Origin: Rubrivivax sp.
Lineage (GTDB): Bacteria > Pseudomonadota > Gammaproteobacteria > Burkholderiales > Burkholderiaceae_C
NCBI GenBank assembly: GCA_030653385.1
Contig: JAURZM010000079.1
Coordinates: 186,001-250,000 of the forward strand
Length of the DNA stretch: 64,000 nucleotides
Direction of reading: 5' to 3'
A program made the position numbers and the translations under genes. Below are positions 38,618 through 49,777 of the stretch, in pieces. Below the pieces are notes generated by a model. The model worked only from the letters and a program-made list of their open reading frames with translations, was not told the origin of the DNA and did no database searches. The stretch's first letter is position 1. Every line of letters starts with the position of its first letter.

Positions 38618-39334
38618 GTGGATGTTCCGGTGGAATTGATGGCCGGTGGCGCCCGGCTGCGCCTGCTGCCGCAGCGTGCGGTGTTTCTGCCCGAACACGG
38701 CACGCTGCTGGTGGCCGACGCGCACATCGGCAAGGCCCATGCCTTCCGCCGCCTGGGCGTGCCGGTGCCAACAGGCACCACACAAGCCACGCTGCAACGC
38801 CTGACCGAAGCCGTGACGACCACCGGCGCCACACACATCGTCTTCCTGGGCGACCTGCTGCACGCGGCGCGGGGCCGTTCGCCCGACACGATGGCCACCT
38901 TCGCGCGCTGGCGCCAGGCCCACGCCAGTTTGCAGCTGACGCTGGTGCGAGGCAACCACGACAGCCATGCCGGCGACCCACCGGTCGACTGGGGCGTTGA
39001 TTGCGTCGACGAGCCCTTCGGCCTGCCAGGCCTGGCGGGCCTGGCGCTGTGCCACCACCCCGACGCCCCACTGCCGCCGCATGCCGACGGCGCTGAAGTC
39101 CCCTACGTGCTGGCCGGCCACGTGCACCCCAGCACGGTGCTGGGCGGCCGTGCCCACGAGCGGCTGCGCCTGCCCTGCTTCCACTTCGGCCCGCAGCGCG
39201 GTGTGCTGCCGGCCTTTGGTGAATTCACCGGCACACACACGCTGCCGCGCGGCCCGCTGGACCAGGTCTTCGTCAGCACCGGCGCCGAAGTGCGCCAGAT
39301 CCACGTGAGGCCCACCCTACACTTGCCGGCATGA
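38618..39334 (+). CDS. Ligase-associated DNA damage response endonuclease PdeM-like metallophosphoesterase
   Basis: LLVADAHIGKAHAFRRLGVPVPTGTT; VFLGDLLHAARG; LVRGNHDSH; VLAGHVHPS. Confidence 0.85.
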   Translation: MDVPVELMAGGARLRLLPQRAVFLPEHGTLLVADAHIGKAHAFRRLGVPVPTGTTQATLQRLTEAVTTTGATHIVFLGDLLHAARGRSPDTMATFARWRQAHASLQLTLVRGNHDSHAGDPPVDWGVDCVDEPFGLPGLAGLALCHHPDAPLPPHADGAEVPYVLAGHVHPSTVLGGRAHERLRLPCFHFGPQRGVLPAFGEFTGTHTLPRGPLDQVFVSTGAEVRQIHVRPTLHLPA

Positions 39335-40212
39335 ATGCCGCCTTTGAACACCTGCTGGTGCGCGCCGAGTCGCTGCTGGCCCGACTGGAAGTGATCCTGC
39401 CGCATGCCACCACGGCCCCCGACTGGTCGGCATCGGTGGCCTGGCGCTACCGCAAACGCGCGTCATTGGGAAGTTCGGCCGGCGTGCTGGAAGCGGTGCG
39501 CCACGTGGCCACCATCCGCCTGGCCGACTTGAAAGAGGTGGAACCGCAGAAAGAACGCCTGCTGCGCAACACCGAACAGTTCGTGGCCGGCCGCGGCGCC
39601 AACAATGTGCTCTTGACCGGCGCCCGTGGCACCGGCAAAAGCAGCCTGATCAAGGCCTGCCTGAACGAGTTCAGCGGCCAGGGCCTGCGCCTGATCGAAG
39701 TCGACAAGGCCGACCTGGTGGACCTGCAGGACATCGTCGACCTGGTGGCCGAGCGGCCCGAACGTTTCATCGTCTTCTGCGACGACCTCAGCTTCGACGA
39801 AGGTGAAGCCGGCTACAAGGCGCTGAAGAGCGTGCTGGACGGCAGCGTGTCACAAGCCAGCGACAACCTGCTGATTTATGCCACCAGCAACCGCCGCCAC
39901 CTGCTGCCCGAGTACATGAAGGAAAACCTGTCCTACCAGCACACCGAAGACGGCGAAGTGCACCCGGGTGAAGTGGTGGAAGAGAAGATCTCGCTGAGCG
40001 AACGTTTTGGCCTGTGGATCAGCTTCTACCCCTTCACGCAGGCCGAGTACCTGGCCATCGCAGCGCAGTGGCTGCGGTCGTTCGGCGTCGACGAAGCAGC
40101 CATCGTCGCAGCGCGCCAGGAGTCGCTGGTGTGGGCACTGGAACGGGGTTCGCGGTCGGGCCGTGTCGCGCAGCAGTTTGCGAAGGATTACGCGGGGCGC
40201 CACGGTGGCTGA
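39331..40212 (+). CDS. DUF815 family ATP-binding protein
   Basis: NNVLLTGARGTGKSSLIKACLNEF; FIVFCDDLSFDEGEAGYKALKSVLDGSV. Confidence 0.9.
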   Translation: MNAAFEHLLVRAESLLARLEVILPHATTAPDWSASVAWRYRKRASLGSSAGVLEAVRHVATIRLADLKEVEPQKERLLRNTEQFVAGRGANNVLLTGARGTGKSSLIKACLNEFSGQGLRLIEVDKADLVDLQDIVDLVAERPERFIVFCDDLSFDEGEAGYKALKSVLDGSVSQASDNLLIYATSNRRHLLPEYMKENLSYQHTEDGEVHPGEVVEEKISLSERFGLWISFYPFTQAEYLAIAAQWLRSFGVDEAAIVAARQESLVWALERGSRSGRVAQQFAKDYAGRHGG

Positions 40213-40651
40213 AGCGGCGGCCGAGCGCACACCGGTCGACGTGGCGGTGGGTGTGCTGATCGACGGCCAGGGCCGTTTCCTGCTGACCAGCCGGCCCGCC
40301 GGCAAGGTCTACGCCGGCTGCTGGGAATTCCCGGGAGGCAAGGTGGAACCGGGCGAAAGCATCGAACAGGCCCTGCGGCGCGAGCTGCAGGAAGAACTGG
40401 GCATCACCATCGGCCCTGCCCTGCCCTGGCAGGTGGAACTGGTGGACTACCCCCACGCGCTGGTTCGCCTGCACTTCTGCAAGGTGTTTGCCTGGCATGG
40501 CGACTTCGAGATGCGCGAGCAGCAAGCCATGGCCTGGCAGACATTGCCCGTGCAGGTTCAACCGGTGCTGCCCGGCACGGTGCCGGTGCTGGCCTGGTTT
40601 GCCGCCGAACGTGGATTCGTCGGGCCGACCCACCTGTCACAGCCCTGCTGA
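40205..40651 (+). CDS. Nudix hydrolase (MutT-like)
   Basis: Nudix box GGKVEPGESIEQALRRELQEELGI; GTG start overlapping the previous gene. Confidence 0.9.
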   Translation: MAEAAAERTPVDVAVGVLIDGQGRFLLTSRPAGKVYAGCWEFPGGKVEPGESIEQALRRELQEELGITIGPALPWQVELVDYPHALVRLHFCKVFAWHGDFEMREQQAMAWQTLPVQVQPVLPGTVPVLAWFAAERGFVGPTHLSQPC

Positions 40652-40673
40652 GCACTGCCACTAGACTGCTGGC

Positions 40674-41096
40674 ATGAACACACTTGCCAGCCCCTGGCTG
40701 GACACCATCCGCTTCGACCGCGACGGCCTGGTGCCGGTGATCGCCCAGGAAAACACCACCGGCGACGTGCTGATGTTTGCCTGGATGAACCGCGACGCGG
40801 TTCTAGCCACCGCTGAAAGGGGCCAGGCGGTCTACTGGAGCCGTTCGCGCCAGAAACTGTGGCACAAAGGCGAAGAGTCGGGCCACTTCCAGCAGGTGCA
40901 CGAAATGCGCATGGACTGCGACAACGACGTGCTGCTGCTGAAGGTCACGCAGATGGGCCACTCCGCAGGCGAACCCGGCATTGCCTGCCACACCGGCCGC
41001 CACAGCTGCTTTTATCAGCGGCTGGAAGGCCAGGAAGTCCGGCAATGGGCCGCCGTCGACCCGGTGCTGGTGGACCCCGAACGCATCTACAAGTGA
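40674..41096 (+). CDS. hisI: Phosphoribosyl-AMP cyclohydrolase
   Basis: [43 protein letters not shown]. Confidence 0.96.
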   Translation: MNTLASPWLDTIRFDRDGLVPVIAQENTTGDVLMFAWMNRDAVLATAERGQAVYWSRSRQKLWHKGEESGHFQQVHEMRMDCDNDVLLLKVTQMGHSAGEPGIACHTGRHSCFYQRLEGQEVRQWAAVDPVLVDPERIYK

Positions 41097-41106
41097 AGCT
41101 GCCCCG

Positions 41107-41475
41107 ATGAACAGCCAAGACAGCCTGGCACGCCTGGCCGCGGTGATCGACAGCCGCAGGCCGGAAGCCGGCGGCGACCCCGACAAAAGCTATGTCGCGC
41201 GCTTGTTTTCCAAGGGCACCGACGCCATCTTGAAGAAGATCGGCGAAGAAGCCACCGAAGTGGTCATGGCTGCCAAGGACGGTGACCGCACGCGCATCGT
41301 GGGTGAAACCGCCGACCTGTGGTTCCACTGCATGGTGGCCTTGTCGGCCTTCGGCCTGAAACCCGCCGATGTGCTGGCCGAACTGGAACGGCGCGAAGGC
41401 CTTTCCGGGCTGGAGGAGTTTGCCCTGCGCAAGTCGCAGCAACGTGACACGGACAATTCAGGAGGCAACACATGA
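41107..41475 (+). CDS. hisE: Phosphoribosyl-ATP diphosphatase
   Basis: [33 protein letters not shown]; directly after hisI. Confidence 0.94.
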   Translation: MNSQDSLARLAAVIDSRRPEAGGDPDKSYVARLFSKGTDAILKKIGEEATEVVMAAKDGDRTRIVGETADLWFHCMVALSAFGLKPADVLAELERREGLSGLEEFALRKSQQRDTDNSGGNT

Positions 41476-41846
41476 ACAAGCTGGTGGTGCCCGGTGCCGA
41501 CGCCGGCCAGGGAGATGGGCTGCGCCTGTTGACGCACATCCTTTACGGCCTGCACACGCTGTCGTTTTTTTCGGCCGGCATGTTTTCGGTCATTGCGATG
41601 ATCATCAACTACGTCAAGCGGCCCGACCTGCCCGACGCCATGTACCGCAGCCACTACCGCTGGCAGGCACGCAGCTTCTGGTTCACGCTGCTGTGGCTGG
41701 CGCTGACCTGGCCGCTGTGGCTGTTGTTTGTGTTCCCGGGCTGGGTGGCGTGGTCGGTCATCGGCCTGTGGTACCTGTACCGTTTCGTTCGCGGCTGGTG
41801 GATGTTCGTCGAGGGCCGCGCCATGCCCATGGCCACCGGCGCCTGA
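41472..41846 (+). CDS. DUF4870-like small membrane protein
   Basis: 124 aa with three predicted TM stretches; ATGA overlap with hisE. Confidence 0.75.
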   Translation: MNKLVVPGADAGQGDGLRLLTHILYGLHTLSFFSAGMFSVIAMIINYVKRPDLPDAMYRSHYRWQARSFWFTLLWLALTWPLWLLFVFPGWVAWSVIGLWYLYRFVRGWWMFVEGRAMPMATGA

Positions 41847-41880
41847 GCGACGCAGAAGAAAAGCCCCGTAAAGGACCGCC

Positions 41881-42228
41881 ATGAGCGCCGACCCCAACTG
41901 CATCTTCTGCAAGATCATCGCCGGGCAGATTCCGTCGAAAAAAGCCTACGAAGACGAAGAACTTCTGGCCTTCCACGACATCCACCCCTGGGCGCCGGTG
42001 CACGTGCTGGTGATTCCCAAGACACACATCGCCACACTTGCCGACGTGGGTCCCGAGCACGATGCGCTGTTGGGGCGCATGCTGGCCCTGGCGCCGCGCC
42101 TGATGAAAGAACTGGGCGTGAACAATGGCTTTCGCACCCTGATCAACACCGGCCCCGACGGCCGCCAGGAGGTTTACCACCTGCACATGCACGTCATGGG
42201 GGGCCCCAGACCCTGGGTCAAGGGTTGA
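41881..42228 (+). CDS. hinT: Histidine triad (HIT/HinT) nucleotide-binding protein
   Basis: CIFCKIIAGQIPSKKAYEDEELLAFHDI; HLHMHVMGG. Confidence 0.93.
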   Translation: MSADPNCIFCKIIAGQIPSKKAYEDEELLAFHDIHPWAPVHVLVIPKTHIATLADVGPEHDALLGRMLALAPRLMKELGVNNGFRTLINTGPDGRQEVYHLHMHVMGGPRPWVKG

Positions 42229-42300
42229 TATTGCGTGCTGGCCAGTGCGGTCATGCGCGCCTCGTAGAATCACCGGTTCCGCTTTCGTAGGAGAAAGATC

Positions 42301-42543
42301 ATGGGTTCGTTCAGCATCTGGCATTGGCTGATCGTTTTGCTGGTCGTCGTGGTCATCTTCGGCACCAAAAAACTTCGCAATATCGGCTCCGACCTCGGGG
42401 GCGCCGTCAAGGGCTTCAAGGACGGCATGAAAAGTGGCGGCGACGGCGAAGCCGATGCGGCCACCGGCCCGGCGCAACAGGTGACCAACACCCAGCGCAC
42501 CGACGCCAACACGGTGGACGTGGAAGCCAAGACCAAGAGCTGA
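42301..42543 (+). CDS. tatA: Sec-independent translocase subunit TatA
   Basis: [40 protein letters not shown]. Confidence 0.96.
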   Translation: MGSFSIWHWLIVLLVVVVIFGTKKLRNIGSDLGGAVKGFKDGMKSGGDGEADAATGPAQQVTNTQRTDANTVDVEAKTKS

Positions 42544-42592
42544 TGCACACGCGCCCGGGGCCCCCTGGGCGCGCTGCAGCAGCGCCCGCCGC

Positions 42593-43093
42593 ATGATCGA
42601 TTTCGGTTTCGACAAGATCGCCCTCATCGGCGCCGTGGCGCTGATCGTCATCGGGCCCGAGAAGCTGCCCAAGGTGGCCCGCACCATCGGCCACATGTTT
42701 GGCAAGGCGCAGCGTTACGTGGCCGATGTGAAGGCCGAGGTCAACCGCTCGATCGAGCTCGACGAGCTGAAGAAAATGCGCAGCCAGTTCGAAGACGCGG
42801 CGCGCAACGTCGAGCAATCCGTGCGCAGCGAAGTCAACGAAGCCGCTTCGGCCTTCGAAAACGACTGGAAAAGCGCCACCGCGATTGGCCATGATCACGG
42901 CCAGGCCAACGAGCCCTACCAGCCGCTGGCCGAGCCCACACCCAGCTACACACGGCCGAAGAAAAACTGGCGCCTGAAAAAGGGCGCCACACCGCAGTGG
43001 TACAAACAACGCCAGGGCATCCGCACCAAGGCGCAGTCGGGCGCGGCGCGGGTCGCACGCTTTCGGCCGCCGGGCCTGAAACTGCCACGATGA
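42593..43093 (+). CDS. tatB: Sec-independent translocase subunit TatB
   Basis: [43 protein letters not shown]. Confidence 0.96.
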   Translation: MIDFGFDKIALIGAVALIVIGPEKLPKVARTIGHMFGKAQRYVADVKAEVNRSIELDELKKMRSQFEDAARNVEQSVRSEVNEAASAFENDWKSATAIGHDHGQANEPYQPLAEPTPSYTRPKKNWRLKKGATPQWYKQRQGIRTKAQSGAARVARFRPPGLKLPR

Positions 43094-43115
43094 ACGACCG
43101 GGCCCCAAGGCAGTC

Positions 43116-43910
43116 ATGAGCGAGCCGGACAAGAAGAAAGACGAACTGGAAGGCACCGAGGCCCCCTTCGTGTCGCACCTGGTCGAACTGCGCGACCGCC
43201 TGATCCGTGCCGTCATCGCCATTGCCATCGCCTTTGCTGCATTGGCTTTCTGGCCGGGCCCTTCGGGCCTGTACGACCTGCTGGCCGCGCCGCTGGTGGC
43301 TCACCTGCCCAAGGGCGCCACGCTGATCGCCACCAATGTGATCTCGCCCATCCTGGTGCCGCTGAAGATCACGCTGATGGCCGCGTTCATGTTCGCGCTG
43401 CCCGTGGTGCTGTACCAGGTCTGGGCCTTTGTCGCGCCGGGCCTGTATTCGCACGAAAAACGCCTGGTGCTGCCGCTGGTCGTGAGCAGCACGTTGCTCT
43501 TCGTGGCCGGTGTGGCCTTCTGCTACTTCCTGGTCATCCCGGGCATGAGCAAGTTCATCCAGGCCTTTGCCCCCGCCAGCATCACCGCAGCACCTGACAT
43601 CGAACAGTACTTCGGCTTCGTGCTGACGCTGTTCCTGGTGTTCGGGATCGCCTTTGAAGTGCCCATCGCCGTCATCGTGCTGGCCCGCATGGGGGTGGTC
43701 ACCTTGGAGCAGTTGCGCAAGTGGCGCGGCTATTTCATCGTCGGTGCCTTCATCATCGCCGCCATCGTCACGCCACCCGACGTGATCTCGCAGCTGGCGC
43801 TGGCGATACCGATGTGCATCCTGTACGAGATAGGCATCATCGCGGCGAGCTTGTTCATCAAACACACCAAGGCCCCGCAAGCCGAGGCCGAAAGCAAGCC
43901 CAGCGCCTGA
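43116..43910 (+). CDS. tatC: Sec-independent translocase subunit TatC
   Basis: FVSHLVELRDRLIRAV; six TM protein; order tatA-tatB-tatC. Confidence 0.97.
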   Translation: MSEPDKKKDELEGTEAPFVSHLVELRDRLIRAVIAIAIAFAALAFWPGPSGLYDLLAAPLVAHLPKGATLIATNVISPILVPLKITLMAAFMFALPVVLYQVWAFVAPGLYSHEKRLVLPLVVSSTLLFVAGVAFCYFLVIPGMSKFIQAFAPASITAAPDIEQYFGFVLTLFLVFGIAFEVPIAVIVLARMGVVTLEQLRKWRGYFIVGAFIIAAIVTPPDVISQLALAIPMCILYEIGIIAASLFIKHTKAPQAEAESKPSA

Positions 43911-43944
43911 TCCAAGCCAGCGAAGCGAGGCGACGACCAAGCCA

Positions 43945-44022
43945 GTTTCGCGGATCCGGCTCCGCCGGTCCAAGAAACGCCTCCCCCCCGGGGGGTGGTG
44001 AGCGCCAGCGAGCTGGGGGGCC
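43945..44022 (-). repeat. Dispersed palindromic repeat, copy B
   Basis: cggatccggctccgccggtcc...cccccccggggggtggtgagcgccagcgagctggggggcc immediately before the gspF stop (minus strand). Confidence 0.7.
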
Positions 44023-45237
44023 CTATTTCACCCAGGTATTGAGCTGAATGATCGGCAGCAAGACCGACAGCATGATCAACACCACCACCACGCCCATGCC
44101 CACGATCAGCAGCGGCTCCAGGATGGTGGCCGCACCCATGGCCCGGCGTTGCACCTCGGCTGACAGCTGGTTGGACGCCCGCTGCAGCATCAGCGGCAGC
44201 TGACCGGTCTGTTCGCCCAACCGCGCGAACATCGACAGCAGCCCGGGGAAGCGCTTTTTCGCCGCCAGCGCTGAAGCCAGCGGCGCGCCTTCACGCACCT
44301 GCGCCAAGGCGTCGAGCGCGTCCTTGCGCATGGCGCGGTTGGACAGCGTTTCTGCAGCGGCTTGCAGCGCTTTCAGGATCGGCACCCCAGCGCTGGCCAG
44401 CATCGCCAGCGTGCCGCCGAACCGTGCCGCGTTGTAACCCCGCGCCAGGCGGCCGAACAACGGCAGGCGCAGCATCGCGGCATCGCTGCGTTCACGGAAG
44501 GCTTCGGTGCGACGCGCCAGCGTGAAAGCCACTGCAGCACCCACGGCCAGCAAAGCCACCGCCCAACCCCACTGGCGCACAAAGGCGCTGATGCCCAGCA
44601 TGGCCACCGTCAGCGCCGGCAGCGCACGCTTGGAACTGGTGAAGGCACCGGCAATCTGCGGCACCACCCAGGTCACGAGAATGACCACGATGACCATCGC
44701 CACCAGCGACACGATGGCCGGGTACAACATCGCGCCCAGCACCTTGCTGCGCAGCGCCTGCTGCTGTTCCTGGTCGTCGGCCAGGCGTTCCAGCACGGGG
44801 CCCAGCGCGCCGCTTTGTTCACCGGCAGCCACCACGGCGCGGTAGACATCGTCGAACTCACGTGGGGCGGTGGCCAGCGCACGGGCAAAGGAACTGCCGG
44901 CGTTGACTTCGCTTTTCAGGTGAGCCACCAGTTCGCGCTGGCGATCGGTCTCGCTTTCGTCGGCCAGTGCCGTCAGCGCGCGTTCGAGCGGCAGGCCGCT
45001 GCCCACCAGACCGGCCAGCTGGCGTGTCCACACCGCGCGCGCGCCGGCGCTGAAAACACGCCGTGTGAACTTGGGTGCAGTGCCGTCGGTGGTGGCCGCG
45101 GTCACCGGCGTGACCGCCAGCGGCACCAGTTCGCGTGAGCGCAGCTGTGCACGGGCCGCCTTCGCGTTGTCGGCTTCGAGCAGGCCGTTGGCGGCCTTGC
45201 CCTTGGCGTCGAGGGCTTCGAATCGGTAGGCGGGCAT
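44023..45237 (-). CDS. gspF: Type II secretion inner-membrane platform protein GspF
   Basis: MPAYRFEALDAKGKAANGLLEADNAKAARAQLRSRELVP; FTRQLAGL-like and GvvVVLIMLSVLLPIIQLNTWVK C-terminus. Confidence 0.95.
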   Translation of the reverse strand: MPAYRFEALDAKGKAANGLLEADNAKAARAQLRSRELVPLAVTPVTAATTDGTAPKFTRRVFSAGARAVWTRQLAGLVGSGLPLERALTALADESETDRQRELVAHLKSEVNAGSSFARALATAPREFDDVYRAVVAAGEQSGALGPVLERLADDQEQQQALRSKVLGAMLYPAIVSLVAMVIVVILVTWVVPQIAGAFTSSKRALPALTVAMLGISAFVRQWGWAVALLAVGAAVAFTLARRTEAFRERSDAAMLRLPLFGRLARGYNAARFGGTLAMLASAGVPILKALQAAAETLSNRAMRKDALDALAQVREGAPLASALAAKKRFPGLLSMFARLGEQTGQLPLMLQRASNQLSAEVQRRAMGAATILEPLLIVGMGVVVVLIMLSVLLPIIQLNTWVK

Positions 45238-45267
45238 GGTCAGCAGCCTCCAGAGTCAGCCCTTGCG

Positions 45268-45347
45268 CGGAACCGGCTTTGCCGGGCCGCTGCAAGAGCC
45301 CCCTTGGGGGGTGGCGAAGGCGCGTAGCGACAAGCCTGGGGGTCCAT
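45268..45347 (-). repeat. Dispersed palindromic repeat, copy C
   Basis: cggaaccggctttgccgggcc...cccccttggggggtggcgaaggcgcgtagcgacaagcctgggggtcc next to the gspE stop. Confidence 0.7.
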
Positions 45348-45348
45348 A

Positions 45349-46770
45349 TCAGTCGCGTGTGACCCGGATGACCTCTTCAAGCGATGTCACGCCCGACTGC
45401 ACCAGCCGTTCACCGTCTTCGCGCATCGACCGCAAGCCCGCCGCACGCGCGGCCGTGGCCAGTTCCTGTTCGGACGCGCGGTTGTGCACCAGCGCCTGCA
45501 CATCGGGGTCAACCACCATCAACTCATAGACACCGGTGCGGCCCTTGTAGCCGGTGTGGGCGCAATGCTCGCAGCCCACCGGGTGCCAGCGGCCGGCATC
45601 GTCCTGCCGCTTGCAGCGTGGGCACAGCTTGCGCACCAGGCGCTGCGCCAGCACGCCCAAGAGGCTGCTGCTCAGCAAGAAGGGTTCGACGCCCATGTCG
45701 ATGAGCCGTGTCACGCTGCTCGGTGCGTCGTTGGTGTGCACGGTGGCCAGCACCAGGTGGCCGGTCAGGCTGGCCTGGATGGCGATCTGCGCGGTTTCGA
45801 AGTCGCGGATCTCGCCGATCATGATGACGTCCGGGTCCTGGCGCAGGATGGCACGCAGCGCCTTCGCAAAGGTCAGGTCGATCTTCGGATTCACCTGCGT
45901 CTGGCCGATGCCCGGCAGTTCGTATTCCACCGGGTCTTCGACGGTCAGCACATTGGTGGTGGCGGTGTCCACACGCGTGAGCGATGCGTACAGCGTGGTC
46001 GTCTTGCCCGAACCCGTGGGCCCGGTGACGAGCACGATGCCGTGTGGCTGCTGGATCAGGCGCGCAAAGGCGTTCAGCACCTCGCCGTCCATGCCCAGGC
46101 CTTCCAGCGTGAAACGGCTTTCGGTCTTGTCCAGCAAGCGCAGCACCGCCCGTTCGCCATGTGAAGAAGGCAGCGTGCTGACCCGCACGTCGATGGCCCG
46201 CCCGCCGATGCGCAGGCTGATGCGGCCGTCCTGCGGCAGCCGCTTTTCCGCGATGTCGAGCTCGGCCATGATCTTCAGCCGGCTGATCATCGCCGCGTGC
46301 AGCGCCTTGTTGGGCTGCACCACCTCGCGCAGCGTGCCGTCGACACGAAAGCGCACGCTGCTGCTGCGTTCGTAGGGCTCGATGTGGATGTCCGACGCAC
46401 CATCTTTCGCCGCTTGCGTGAGCAGCGCATTGAGCATGCGGATGATCGGCGCGTCGTCGGCCGCTTCCAGCAGGTCTTCCACCGCCGGCAGCTCCTGCAT
46501 CATGCGGCTCAGGTCGACACCACTTTCCACTTCGCCGATGACCGCGGCGGCACTGCTTTCACCCCCCGCGTAGGCCGCGGCGATGCGCTGGCCCAGCGTG
46601 GCGGTGGCTTCGTGTTCGAAACGGGCCACCTCGAAGTGGCGCGTGACCTCGGCCAGCGCCGATGCGGACGTGGTCTCGCCGGCCCACAGCAGCAGCTGTT
46701 CGCCGTCGTCTTCGAGCAGCAGCGTGTGCGCCTTGGCGAATGCGTAGGGCAGCGGGTGTCGCGTGGCCAT
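45349..46770 (-). CDS. gspE: Type II secretion ATPase GspE
   Basis: [17 protein letters not shown]; Asp and His boxes; CPRCK...[17 protein letters not shown] zinc domain. Confidence 0.96.
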   Translation of the reverse strand: MATRHPLPYAFAKAHTLLLEDDGEQLLLWAGETTSASALAEVTRHFEVARFEHEATATLGQRIAAAYAGGESSAAAVIGEVESGVDLSRMMQELPAVEDLLEAADDAPIIRMLNALLTQAAKDGASDIHIEPYERSSSVRFRVDGTLREVVQPNKALHAAMISRLKIMAELDIAEKRLPQDGRISLRIGGRAIDVRVSTLPSSHGERAVLRLLDKTESRFTLEGLGMDGEVLNAFARLIQQPHGIVLVTGPTGSGKTTTLYASLTRVDTATTNVLTVEDPVEYELPGIGQTQVNPKIDLTFAKALRAILRQDPDVIMIGEIRDFETAQIAIQASLTGHLVLATVHTNDAPSSVTRLIDMGVEPFLLSSSLLGVLAQRLVRKLCPRCKRQDDAGRWHPVGCEHCAHTGYKGRTGVYELMVVDPDVQALVHNRASEQELATAARAAGLRSMREDGERLVQSGVTSLEEVIRVTRD

Positions 46771-46778
46771 TCGCAGGC

Positions 46779-48965
46779 TCAGGGCGAGGTGGTCGCCGGC
46801 GGGTTCAGCGAAGCCGGCGGCGCCGACGCGGCCGAAGACGCGGGCAGCGGCGCCAGCGGCGGCAGCACCGGCGATTCATTGATCGGCATCACCACGCTGG
46901 GCTGCGGCTGCGAGTTGCGCTGCTCGCCGCGGATCTGCTCGTAGCGGTCCACGCTCAGGCGGTTGGCACTTTCGGCGTCGCGCAGCACCACCGGGCGCAG
47001 GAAAACCATCAGGTTGGTGCGCCGGCGCTCGCGGCTTTCGCTGCGGAACAAGCCGCCGATCAGCGGCAGGTCACCCAGCAGCGGCACCTTGCTCTTGTTG
47101 GTGACGAAGCGGTCTTCGATCAGACCGCCCAGCACCAGGATGGCGCCGTCGTCCACCACCACCGTGTTTTCGATGCTGCGCTTGGTGGTGGACGGGCCGG
47201 CGTTGGTGGTGCCGGCTGCCGTGGTTTCCTTGACACTGCTCTGTTCCTGGAAGATCGTCATGCGCACCGCACCGCCTTCGCCAATCTGCGGCCGGATGCG
47301 CAATGTGATGCCCACGTCCTTGCGCTCGATGGTCTGGAAGGGGTTGGCGTTGACGCCGGTGCCGCCCGCGCCGGTGAACTGCCCGGTGATGAAGGGCACG
47401 TTTTCGCCGACCACGATCTTGGCTTCTTCGTTGTCCAGCGTGATCAGGTTCGGGGTGCTGATGATGTTGGTTTCGCTCTGTGTCTGCAGCATGCGTGCGA
47501 TGGCCGCCAGTGAGGTGACACCGTTGATCACGCTCAGCAGCCCCACGTTCAGGCCCTGGCCCAGGTTGATCTGGCCCTGCGCGGCCGAGGTGTTGATGTC
47601 GATGATGCCGGGCCGGCCGCTGCCGGCGAAGTTGGTGCCGGTGACGACACCGAACTTGTCGCCGCTTTTGCCCAGCAGGCCCTGCCACTGGAAGCCGAAG
47701 TCGGCCGAATCGGAAGGCGCCACCTCGACGATCATGCTTTCGATGTAGACCTGCGCGCGGCGCGAATCCAACTGGTCGATCAGCGCACGCACCTGTTTGT
47801 ACAGCGGCTCGGGTGCCGTGATGATGAGCGAATTGGTGGCCGGGTCGGCCTGGATGAAACCGCCGGTGCTGGGCTGCGCCGCGCCGGTGACGGCGGCCGT
47901 GGCCTGCGGCGATGTGCCGGGTACACCAGCGGCCGCGGCTGCCGGCAAGCCCGACGGTGCTGGCGCCGAACCGCCGCTGCTGGTGCCGCCGGCCGCACCG
48001 AAGGCGGCGCGCACCACGGTAGCCAGCCGTACCGCGTCGGCGTTTTTCAGGTGCACCACCCACATGCCGCCGCCGGGGCCGATCAGGTTGTTGGGGCGGT
48101 CCAGCCGCGCGATGTTGGCTCGCACCAGGGCCAGGCGGGACGGGTTGGCGGCGCGGATGACCAGGGCATTGGCCCGCGAATCGGCCACCACGGTGACGCC
48201 GCCACCGGCCACGCCTTGTGCACCCGGCACCGGCGACACACCGCCGCCGTCGCTGAGCCGCTGCACCAGCGGCGCCAGGTCGGCGGCCACGGCGTGCTGC
48301 AACTGCACCACCTCGACGTCGGTGCCCGAGGCCACGTCCAGCGCCGCGATGATCTTGGCAATGCGCTGCAGATTTTCGGCGTAGTCGGTGATGACCAGCG
48401 AATTGCTGCCCGGGTTGGCGTTGATGGTGTTGTTGGCGCTGATCAGCGGCCGCAGCACCGCCACCAGGTTGTTGGGGTTTTCGTAGCGCAGCGGAAAGAT
48501 CTGCGTGATGACCTGGTCACCACGCACCGACACCTCGCCCACGCTCACGGTGCCGGTCTGCAACTTGGCGTCGGCCTCGGGCACCACCTTCAGCAGGCCA
48601 CCACTTTCCACCACCGCGAAACCCATGCCGCGCAAGGCCGACAGGTAGCTGGCAAACGCCTGGCGGATGCTCTGCGGCTGTTCGCTGTAGACGGTGATGT
48701 TGCCCTTCACACGCGGGTCGATGACGATGGCGCGGTCGATCATCGCGGCAAAGGCCCGGGTCACGGCTTCGACGTCGGCATTGACGAAGTTCACCGTCAC
48801 CGGCGCGCGGCTGCGCGGCGAGATGCGGGGCGCGTTGTCCTGTGCCATCGCAGGTGGCAGGGCCATCGCAATGGCCAGCAGGGCCACCAGCGACTGCCTG
48901 GTGCGACGTGCGATGTGCAAACGCCAGCCGGCGGGCCGGGCTGCGCGAGACGACGCTGTGTTCAT
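46779..48965 (-). CDS. gspD: Type II secretion secretin GspD
   Basis: Signal peptide, N-domains, secretin domain [18 protein letters not shown]..., [18 protein letters not shown]. Confidence 0.96.
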   Translation of the reverse strand: MNTASSRAARPAGWRLHIARRTRQSLVALLAIAMALPPAMAQDNAPRISPRSRAPVTVNFVNADVEAVTRAFAAMIDRAIVIDPRVKGNITVYSEQPQSIRQAFASYLSALRGMGFAVVESGGLLKVVPEADAKLQTGTVSVGEVSVRGDQVITQIFPLRYENPNNLVAVLRPLISANNTINANPGSNSLVITDYAENLQRIAKIIAALDVASGTDVEVVQLQHAVAADLAPLVQRLSDGGGVSPVPGAQGVAGGGVTVVADSRANALVIRAANPSRLALVRANIARLDRPNNLIGPGGGMWVVHLKNADAVRLATVVRAAFGAAGGTSSGGSAPAPSGLPAAAAAGVPGTSPQATAAVTGAAQPSTGGFIQADPATNSLIITAPEPLYKQVRALIDQLDSRRAQVYIESMIVEVAPSDSADFGFQWQGLLGKSGDKFGVVTGTNFAGSGRPGIIDINTSAAQGQINLGQGLNVGLLSVINGVTSLAAIARMLQTQSETNIISTPNLITLDNEEAKIVVGENVPFITGQFTGAGGTGVNANPFQTIERKDVGITLRIRPQIGEGGAVRMTIFQEQSSVKETTAAGTTNAGPSTTKRSIENTVVVDDGAILVLGGLIEDRFVTNKSKVPLLGDLPLIGGLFRSESRERRRTNLMVFLRPVVLRDAESANRLSVDRYEQIRGEQRNSQPQPSVVMPINESPVLPPLAPLPASSAASAPPASLNPPATTSP

Positions 48966-48967
48966 GG

Positions 48968-49777
48968 TCACCCGATCGAAATGAGAGACAGCGCGCCTTG
49001 GCGGCGGCCGATGATGTTGAGCAAGTTGGAAAGGGCCGCTTCCGACCCCGGTGCCGCACTGGCCTGGCCCCGGAAGCGCAGCCCCGAGGCTGCCCAATCA
49101 CCCGAGCCCGACAACTGCAGCGCCCCGTCGGTGGTGTTGAGCTGGACCCTGGCCGCGTCGCCGCGTGGGTCACCCTGCAGGTCCAGGCGGTAGCTGCCCA
49201 GTTCTTCCAGCGTCGACAGGCTGGACGACATGCCGCGCAGCTGCAGTTCGGCCTGGCCCTGCATGATCCAGCGGCCCTGCACGGCCTCGGCCACCAGCCC
49301 GGCGCTGGACAATTGCAGCGTACCCGCCGGCTTCAGCGTGTTCCAGGGTGTGCCCAGGCCCACCAGCCAGCTGGCCGGCCACTGACCCAGCACACGGGGC
49401 GCCACGGCCGAGCCAAGGGCCGCCCCGTCGCCGGCACCGGGCAGTTCGATGCGCAGGCGGCCCAGGCCCGGCACCAGCCGCAACCGCAGCTCTTGGGCGA
49501 TGCAACAGGCCTGCTGCAGGCCCAGTGACAGGGCACTGCCGGCCAGCCCCAGGGTCCAGTGCAGCCGGCCTGGCAGGGCGCTGGCGTCGCGGCTGCCGGG
49601 CCCGCCAGTCAGCACCAGCACGGCGCTGCCCTGCCACACGGTGCCGCGGGCATCGGCCAGCAGCAGGCGGCCCTCGGTTCCGGCCGACACACCACGTGCC
49701 AACCACGCCGCCGGCGCAAACGCGACCAGCGCCAGCAAGGCGCCCAGGGCTGAACCGGCGAGCATCCAGCGCTTCAT
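48968..49777 (-). CDS. gspN: Type II secretion protein GspN
   Basis: 269 aa N-terminal TM protein; position between gspM and gspD. Confidence 0.82.
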   Translation of the reverse strand: MKRWMLAGSALGALLALVAFAPAAWLARGVSAGTEGRLLLADARGTVWQGSAVLVLTGGPGSRDASALPGRLHWTLGLAGSALSLGLQQACCIAQELRLRLVPGLGRLRIELPGAGDGAALGSAVAPRVLGQWPASWLVGLGTPWNTLKPAGTLQLSSAGLVAEAVQGRWIMQGQAELQLRGMSSSLSTLEELGSYRLDLQGDPRGDAARVQLNTTDGALQLSGSGDWAASGLRFRGQASAAPGSEAALSNLLNIIGRRQGALSLISIG

